A stretch of DNA of 64,000 bases, from contig NZ_MVHG01000021.1 in NCBI RefSeq assembly GCF_002086125.1, forward strand, positions 1 through 64,000, given 5' to 3'. The stretch is from Mycobacterium arosiense ATCC BAA-1401 = DSM 45069. GTDB lineage: Bacteria; Actinomycetota; Actinomycetes; Mycobacteriales; Mycobacteriaceae. The notes under the pieces were generated by a model, which was not told the DNA's origin, made no database searches, and worked only from the letters and a program-made list of their open reading frames with translations. A program made the position numbers and the translations under genes. Numbering within the stretch: position 1 is the first letter of the stretch; every line of letters begins with the position of its first letter. Positions 59,266 through 64,000 of this stretch are shown one piece after another.

Positions 59266-60090
59266 TCAGGCTCCGCCGCTGCACACCAGCGTCTGGGCGG
59301 TGATGTAGCTCGACTCCGGGGCACACAGCAAATACACCGCGCCGGCGGCCTCCTCGACGCTGCCGCCGCGGCCCAGCGCGATCTGGGTGGTCACGGCCTC
59401 GTACACCTCCGGGTTCACGCCGACCTTGATCTCCCGGCCGGCCACGTCGATGGTCTTCGCCTCGGTGGTGATCGCGGTCAGCCGGGTGTTGATCACGCCG
59501 TAGGCGATGGCGTTGACCGTCACGTTGTACCGGCCCCATTCCTTGGCCAGCGTCTTGGTCATGCCGATCAGGCCGGCTTTGGCGGTGGAGTAGTTGACCT
59601 GCCCCGGGTTGCCCTGTATGCCCGAGGTGGACGAGGTGTTCACGATGGACCGCCGCGAGGCCACCCCGTTCTCGGCCTTCTCCTTCTTGGCCAGGCCGGA
59701 AATTACCGGCTGTGCAGCGCGCAGGATGCGAAACGGCGCAGTCAGGTGCACGTCGATGATGTCGTTCCACTGCTGGTCGGTCATCTTCTGGATGACGCTG
59801 TCCCAGGTGTAACCGGCGTTGTTGACGATGATGTCCAGGCCGCCGTAGGTGTCCACCGCGGTGGCGACGAAGCGCTCGGCGAAATCTTCGGCGGTGACGC
59901 TGCCGACGCATGCGGTGGCTTGACCACCCGCGGCCTCGATCTCAGCGACGACCTCCTTGGCCGGCTCGGCATCGAGATCGTTAACGACGACCCGAGCGCC
60001 TTCTGCGGCAAGCTTCTCGGCGACGGCGCGGCCGATGCCCCGCCCCGACCCTGAAACCAGTGCAACCTTACCGCCGAGTCGTCCCGTCAC
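59266..60090 (-). CDS. SDR-family oxidoreductase, first gene of eight-gene operon
   Basis: A 274-residue SDR similar to the (3R)-hydroxyacyl-CoA dehydrogenase domain of peroxisomal multifunctional enzyme: ALVSGSGRGIGRAVA, VVNDLDAEP (Asp, NAD-type), NNAGYTWDS, IVNTSSTSGIQGN, YSTAK. GTG 60090 follows GGGAGGA at ideal spacing. The longer frame to 60144 would include the shared operator and is rejected. It heads a unit of eight genes with gaps of -8 to 31 bases running to 52441. Confidence 0.85.
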   Translation of the reverse strand: MTGRLGGKVALVSGSGRGIGRAVAEKLAAEGARVVVNDLDAEPAKEVVAEIEAAGGQATACVGSVTAEDFAERFVATAVDTYGGLDIIVNNAGYTWDSVIQKMTDQQWNDIIDVHLTAPFRILRAAQPVISGLAKKEKAENGVASRRSIVNTSSTSGIQGNPGQVNYSTAKAGLIGMTKTLAKEWGRYNVTVNAIAYGVINTRLTAITTEAKTIDVAGREIKVGVNPEVYEAVTTQIALGRGGSVEEAAGAVYLLCAPESSYITAQTLVCSGGA

Positions 60091-60123
60091 AACCGCATCC
60101 TCCCGCGCGTACCTTAATGTTGT

Positions 60124-60140
60124 TGTGAACCATAACTTCA
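60124..60140 (-). promoter_or_regulatory. Shared element, copy 5 (eight-gene operon)
   Basis: Minus strand reads TGAAGTTA-TGG-TTCACA, an exact consensus copy, 34 bases before GTG 60090 and oriented toward it. Confidence 0.7.
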
Positions 60141-60567
60141 ACACACATGTCCGTCAAGGGCATGTTGAACTGGTCATATTCTAAATTGGTGAATTCTGAG
60201 TATAGCGCTAGTGGATACTTTGATCGGGTGAGCCGCCGATCGGACGGGGCATAGATCCGGCCGGCGGAGACCCGATCCCCATAGCCTGGAGACCCAATTG
60301 TTTGACCGACAACAGCGCGGCTCGCTGAATGCAGGTAGGCGGTGGCCCTGCCAGCGGCAGTCGTCGGTTCAATCGGTCAACGAAGCGTCGTGTGATGTCG
60401 CAGGACACCGTAATTCTTAATCGCAAAGATGGCCTGAATGCGCGACATTTCGGTCGGGGCGGCGGGGTCGCAAGAGCGTCGGATTCTGTGCCAGCGAGCG
60501 ATGCCGGCGATTTGGCTTGCTGACTCGCCGTGGTGGAACTCGCCCCCGCCGTTGGATACTTGCATCG

Positions 60568-60894
60568 ATGCCCGTTAGACCGTTTGCCCCACAGACACCA
60601 GTAGTTCTCCGATCCTGCCCACCAAATGTTGGCCCTGGCCCCAACGACCCGTGCCCGTGCGGCTCAGGGTTGGCGCCCACGGCCTGCCATGCCGACCTCG
60701 CCGCCGGCGGATGGGGTGTTGCCCAAGTTCGAACCGCTGCTGGCGGATTCGCGCACGGGTGTTTCTGCGCCTGGGTGCCATGCCGGCTTGACCCTCGACT
60801 GTCGGCCCCCTCAGTGACGAGCACTGGTTATCTGAAGGTGTTCTGCGGGGGGGCTGCGGGCGATGACCGCATCCGTCTGTTGGGCCTGAGCTAG
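60568..60894 (+). CDS. Possible SEC-C-motif small protein
   Basis: A frame of 108 residues whose only recognisable part is PNDPCPCGSGLAPTACH (about residues 26-42). It has exactly the CxC-x8-CH spacing of the SEC-C zinc-binding motif known from SecA and many small proteins. The rest is Ala, Gly and Arg-rich and shows no fold. There is no good ribosome binding site before ATG 60568. It may be a remnant of a larger SEC-C protein or a chance match, but four metal ligands at correct spacing with the NDPCPCGSG consensus is hard to get by chance. Confidence 0.35.
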   Translation: MPVRPFAPQTPVVLRSCPPNVGPGPNDPCPCGSGLAPTACHADLAAGGWGVAQVRTAAGGFAHGCFCAWVPCRLDPRLSAPSVTSTGYLKVFCGGAAGDDRIRLLGLS

Positions 60895-61810
60895 GCACCA
60901 GACCAAGAGGTTGCGCTATACCCGAAGACTCCCGTATTTGGTCAGCATGCCGGACGATGATTCAAGCCTCCGGTCGGTCCGGCGGCTGCGGCGCCCGTGC
61001 GGCCTGCCGCTCCGCGAGCCAATTGCGCTCCTCTCCAGCCGTCGACATCTCGCGCCAATATGCCGCCATCACTGCTCAGGCTGGACACCGACGTGGCGCC
61101 CCATCTCGGATCAGCCGCCACAGCGCGCCACATCCCCGCCACACATAACCAGCCTGGTGCCCGCCCGCGTTTCAGCGGCCAAGAAACAGAATGGGGCAAG
61201 TTTGACACCTCCACGTCATCGCGCGCCGCGTGTCGGGCAAGCTGTACCCCCATTCGACCCGGAGGTTCGGTAGTCTGCCCCCTGACGGAGCAGACGTTGA
61301 CGCAAGCTTTGGTTGCGCTGGAACCCGTGCCGCCATCGGTGCTGCACGGAATCGTCAGCGACGACTGGCGCAGACCAACCTCACTTTGACGTCGCCTACC
61401 CGCATTAGTTAGACGTTCTCGGCGTAGGCCTCGCCGACACAAAGACGGAGACAAGACCCATTCGACTCCACGTGGCCGTTTTGTGGTCCATGCCACGACC
61501 GCTGCGCCGTCTTCCGAGCGCCCTGCGCTGCGGCCGATAGCGGGGTTCGCGCGTTTCGAGGTCGGCAGGAGACGGCGGACCGGCGTCTGCCGGAAGCGCC
61601 CGCAAAAACCACCAGCGCGCCGAGCCTAACCACCCGCACAGTAAACATCTCGGTTTCCCTGGCACACCAGCCAACGTCAACCGTCCAAGCATCTTTGCGC
61701 AGGGCAGGTGACCCCTCAATTGCACCCAACTAACCAACACTTAGTACTGCTAATTTTATTGATTCCCGAGCATCACACCTCTTGCACTCAGGTCTCAGAT
61801 TAATAACATT

Positions 61811-61820
61811 CGTCTAGACG
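61811..61820. promoter_or_regulatory. Short palindrome upstream of zinc-ribbon gene
   Basis: CGTCTAGACG is a perfect ten-base palindrome 20 bases before ATG 61841, in an AT-rich leader. Confidence 0.3.
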
Positions 61821-61840
61821 TTTTCAAAGGTGGTCTGGTA

Positions 61841-62521
61841 ATGGGCGTTGACAAAGTGACCTTGGAGGCACGGACGGCCTCGGAACGGGTGTGTCCGCGC
61901 TGCGGTACGTCGTTCGAAGTGCCGGGCAAGGGTCCGGGTAGACGGCCCCTGTGGTGCTCCCCGCGCTGTCGGCGACACGCCTCCGCAGAGCGCATCGCAG
62001 CCCGCAATTCCGGCGCGGCGGTGCGCGTCGTCGAGGTGCCTCGCGCGCATCGCCCCGACTCTGATGCGCGCCTAGCGCTGCCCTCCATGGACACCTTGGC
62101 GCGTCTATTCCTGAGCTCGGACTACCAGTGCAAAATCCTCCTACAGCACCTAATACACCGCTACGACGCAGGCGAGCTTGGCGACGGGTTGCGGTCCGCG
62201 ATGGAGCAATTCGCGGCCTCGGTACAGCTCCACCAAGCCTTGTTGGAAGACCCGGCGTATCGGCAGGCCCGCGACGAGGTCGAGACGCTTCGCAAGCATC
62301 TACGCAGCGACGTCGAAGCGGCCAATCAGCGCGAGCGGGAACTGGCCCGTCTGCGCCGCGACGCTGAGGAATTGCACCGATTGCGAATCCGCGTGGCGGA
62401 ATTGGAGTCTGTCGCGACAAGCGCCGCGTACCCACTGCACCAAGCCGGCCAGCACGAGGTCATGCTCAGCCGCCGTCAGCGCCGCGCAGCCGAACGTGCC
62501 GACCGCAAACGCGCTAATTAA
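61841..62521 (+). CDS. Zinc-ribbon and coiled-coil protein
   Basis: A 226-residue protein. Residues 17-50 form a zinc-ribbon-like knuckle pair (VCPRCGTSFEVPGKG, then LWCSPRCRRHASAE; CxxC and CxxxC). A middle helical domain follows (FLSSDYQCKILLQHLIHRYD), then a long basic/acidic coiled coil at about 140-200 (VETLRKHLRSDVEAANQRER, ELARLRRDAEEL) and a basic tail. AAAGGTGG lies before the ATG. I do not recognise the family. The architecture suggests a DNA- or RNA-binding accessory protein, possibly of mobile-element or defence origin. Confidence 0.65.
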   Translation: MGVDKVTLEARTASERVCPRCGTSFEVPGKGPGRRPLWCSPRCRRHASAERIAARNSGAAVRVVEVPRAHRPDSDARLALPSMDTLARLFLSSDYQCKILLQHLIHRYDAGELGDGLRSAMEQFAASVQLHQALLEDPAYRQARDEVETLRKHLRSDVEAANQRERELARLRRDAEELHRLRIRVAELESVATSAAYPLHQAGQHEVMLSRRQRRAAERADRKRAN

Positions 62522-62570
62522 CTCTTCACCCCACGCTCCTGGCGGCGGTGTACGCGGAAGGAGTCCTTTT

Positions 62571-62598
62571 ACCCGGGATGATGCACGGAATCCCGGGT
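62571..62598. promoter_or_regulatory. Operator-like palindrome and leaderless promoter of the ATPase unit
   Basis: ACCCGGGAT (62571-62579) and ATCCCGGGT (62590-62598) are perfect nine-base arms with a 10-base spacer. Just downstream is TATTCT (62607-62612), a good -10, placed seven bases before GTG 62620. This predicts a leaderless mRNA beginning at that GTG, with the palindrome over the -35 region as the operator. Confidence 0.55.
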
Positions 62599-62619
62599 GA
62601 AAGTCGTATTCTGCACCCG

Positions 62620-62787
62620 GTGAGCGAGCTGTTGCCCAACCTCGAGGCCCTACTGAATCAGCTGACCGGCACCACTGCCGGAACCCACGACGCTCGCACC
62701 CTGGCCGAGGCCGTCGCCGGTGCCGCCACCGACGACGACCTCGATCGCGCCCTGGATGCTGTCATCACGACCTGGCGGCAGCCGTGA
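62620..62787 (+). CDS. Small helical protein preceding SMC-like ATPase
   Basis: A 55-residue helical, acidic protein (MSELLPNLEALLNQ at the start, ending ITTWRQP). The frame is open from 62548, but GTG 62620 sits exactly at the predicted transcription start of a TATTCT promoter, so a leaderless start is preferred. It overlaps the ATPase gene by three bases (GTGA), which shows they are made together. A small subunit or regulator of the ATPase is likely; the family is not recognised. Confidence 0.55.
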   Translation: MSELLPNLEALLNQLTGTTAGTHDARTLAEAVAGAATDDDLDRALDAVITTWRQP

Positions 62788-64000
62788 CCGCCCCGATCAC
62801 CGGAACCGCCGGCGCCAGCGGGCCACGCCTGGTGTCACTGGAGGTCCGCGGGTTCCGCGCCTTCGGCACTGAACCCCGCACACTCGACCTCGATGCCGGC
62901 CTGGTGGTCATCCAGGCCGGCAACAGCCAGGGCAAAACCAGCCTCGCCGAAGCCATCGAATTCCTCATCAGCGGCCGCAGCAGCCGCCGCGAACTCCTCG
63001 GTGGCGCCAAGGCCGAGTACAACGACAGCCTGCGCAACGCCCATCTGGCCGACACCGACACCGACGTCTACGTCGCGGCCGTGGTGCGCGATGCCAGCGG
63101 AACCACCCACCAGGTGCGCCGCGAACTGCTGTGCGACTTTGGTCAGGGCACCGAATGCGAGAGCCGTCTGCTCATCGACGGCATCGAGGCGGACAACCTT
63201 GATGCAGTGGGCTTTTCGCTCGCCGATCCACCGGTCCGCGCCCCAGTGCTTCTGCAGCACATCCTGCGCCACGTCCTATCCACCGAACCCAAACAGCGCG
63301 TCGGCTACTTCAAGGCGCTGCTGTCACTGACCGACCTGGATTCTTTCCGCGAACGCGTGCGCGCCGCCCGAGCCCGCGTGGAAGCCGAGCGACTCGGCGC
63401 AGCATTGCAGCGCGTCGAGGCGCTCACCGCCACACCCGCAGCATCGGCCGGAGGCGCCGTTAGCGCCTTGACAAAGAAGCCACTCGACACCGACGCCGCG
63501 CGCACGGCCGTCGACAAGGCGCTGCGCGCCGCCGGCGGCGCGATTCTGGTTGACGCTGCAGGCGTCGAACCCGTCTTCGCGACCATCGACGAGCTCGCCG
63601 CAGGCCTCAGCGAAGCGCTCGACGCGCAACGTGAGCGCGCGTTCCCGCTCTCGGCGATTGCGGTAACCGAACTGCGCGACGATCAACCCGCCAGTCCAGA
63701 CCTGGAGCCCTACACCACCGCCTTGGCCGAGTTCGACCAGCACACCGCCCGGCTCACCCCAATCCTCGACGCTCTCCTCGGCATCGAGGAATATGCCCAA
63801 CTCGATCACACGGTGCCCTGTCCGGTGTGTGGCACGGACGACGCTTTGACCCCCAACCGGATCGACCTCCTCCGCGATCATCTGCGCCATACCCGAACCC
63901 TCGGCGACGTTGCCAAGGCCGCCGCCGAGAGCCTATCCACCGCGCGCCACCAACTCGATCAGTTCACCGCCGCGGCAACTGCGGCAACACCTCCTGTGGC
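62784..64000 (+). CDS. SMC/Rad50-like AAA ATPase with CxxC hook (partial, 3' end outside window)
   Basis: 405 codons are visible and the frame is still open at 64000. The N terminus is a RecF/Rad50-type head: LVSLEVRGFRAFG, then Walker A AGNSQGKT at residues 45-52 and AIEFLISGRSSRRELLGGAK. A helical arm region follows and then PCPVCGTDD (cysteines 346 and 349), a Rad50-like zinc-hook motif. The C-terminal head with signature and Walker B must lie beyond the window. Such ATPases act in DNA repair or in anti-phage systems. Coupling to a small gene on a likely island favours the second, but this is inference. Confidence 0.75.
   Translation, partial: MTAPITGTAGASGPRLVSLEVRGFRAFGTEPRTLDLDAGLVVIQAGNSQGKTSLAEAIEFLISGRSSRRELLGGAKAEYNDSLRNAHLADTDTDVYVAAVVRDASGTTHQVRRELLCDFGQGTECESRLLIDGIEADNLDAVGFSLADPPVRAPVLLQHILRHVLSTEPKQRVGYFKALLSLTDLDSFRERVRAARARVEAERLGAALQRVEALTATPAASAGGAVSALTKKPLDTDAARTAVDKALRAAGGAILVDAAGVEPVFATIDELAAGLSEALDAQRERAFPLSAIAVTELRDDQPASPDLEPYTTALAEFDQHTARLTPILDALLGIEEYAQLDHTVPCPVCGTDDALTPNRIDLLRDHLRHTRTLGDVAKAAAESLSTARHQLDQFTAAATAATPPV

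Larger units (their letters stand above)
60145..61840. other. Gene-poor region
   Basis: About 1.7 kb with no strong gene apart from a doubtful SEC-C-motif frame at 60568. An AT-rich patch lies at 60170-60220 and another at 61735-61810. Open frames on both strands (for example 60942-61496 minus, 61409-61729 minus) lack ribosome binding sites, are rich in Arg, Pro and Trp, and change sense between frames, as expected of non-coding or decayed DNA. It could be a boundary between two inserted segments. Confidence 0.5.

Noticed and set aside
25220..60144. KstR or KstR2 cholesterol-regulon operators
   Set aside because: I looked for the KstR-type AACA/TGTT-like dyad and the KstR2-type CAAG/CTTG dyad in the promoter regions and did not see a convincing copy; the shared element here has a different sequence.
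60942..61740. Several open frames of 100-184 residues on both strands in the gene-poor region
   Set aside because: They overlap each other in different frames, lack ribosome binding sites and are biased to Arg, Pro, Trp and Gly as expected from non-coding GC-rich DNA.

Overview
The window comes from a high-GC, mycolic-acid-type actinomycete, most likely an environmental Mycobacterium or Mycolicibacterium. The support is a gabD2-type dehydrogenase and a fadA/fadB pair that read like their M. tuberculosis counterparts, a complete yrbE-mce operon, a secreted MPT51/antigen 85-like protein, DUF732 and CAP-domain exported proteins, and a FadE5-like acyl-CoA dehydrogenase. All assignments come from reading the sequence and from memory of protein families; no database search was run.

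Layout. (1) 1-5.74 kb is ordinary chromosome: small conserved proteins, gabD2, a cyclic-nucleotide-domain protein, a DUF4383-like membrane protein, a DUF2510-like membrane protein and a secreted CBM2-like protein. (2) At 5742-5783 lies the 3' part of a tRNA-Pro(GGG) gene with no 5' half, the typical scar of integration into a tRNA. I read it as the left edge of a genomic island that continues past the right end of the window. (3) 5.9-12.3 kb is the island's mobile edge: a HigBA-type toxin-antitoxin pair, a 5'-truncated group II intron with a frameshifted maturase, a truncated IS3 element, and a second IS3 element split by an IS256-family element with a 9-bp target duplication. (4) 12.2-25.2 kb (minus strand) is yrbEA-yrbEB-mceABCDEF, two Mce-associated proteins, a DUF732 protein, a CAP protein and an MPT51-like protein. 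(5) 25.3-60.1 kb is a catabolic region: SDRs, an SCPx-type thiolase with a split MaoC pair, P450 plus a PDR-type reductase, an LLM oxidoreductase, a Baeyer-Villiger monooxygenase, fadA-fadB, an HsaA-like oxygenase and a flavin reductase, two lipase-like hydrolases, CoA ligases, acyl-CoA dehydrogenases, and an eight-gene operon with an APH-type kinase next to an acyl-CoA dehydrogenase. Two tandem-TetR regulators resembling Mce3R lie inside it. (6) 60.1-61.8 kb is gene-poor. (7) 61.8-64 kb carries a zinc-ribbon coiled-coil protein, then a small gene and an SMC/Rad50-like ATPase that runs off the window.

How the parts fit. The gene set suggests uptake of a hydrophobic, probably cyclic or terpenoid/steroid-like compound by the Mce system. 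Oxygenation follows (P450, LLM, two-component oxygenase), then ketone formation by SDRs, ring or chain cleavage by the Baeyer-Villiger enzyme, ester or lactone hydrolysis, CoA activation and beta-oxidation. The substrate is unknown. The main new observation is a directional 16-17 bp sequence, TGAAGTTAnnnTTCACA, upstream of the mce operon and of at least three other transcription units, with weaker copies before one tandem-TetR gene and the FadE5-like gene. All six copies point the same way relative to the downstream gene, which suggests one regulon covering uptake and catabolism, possibly controlled by the Mce3R-like proteins.
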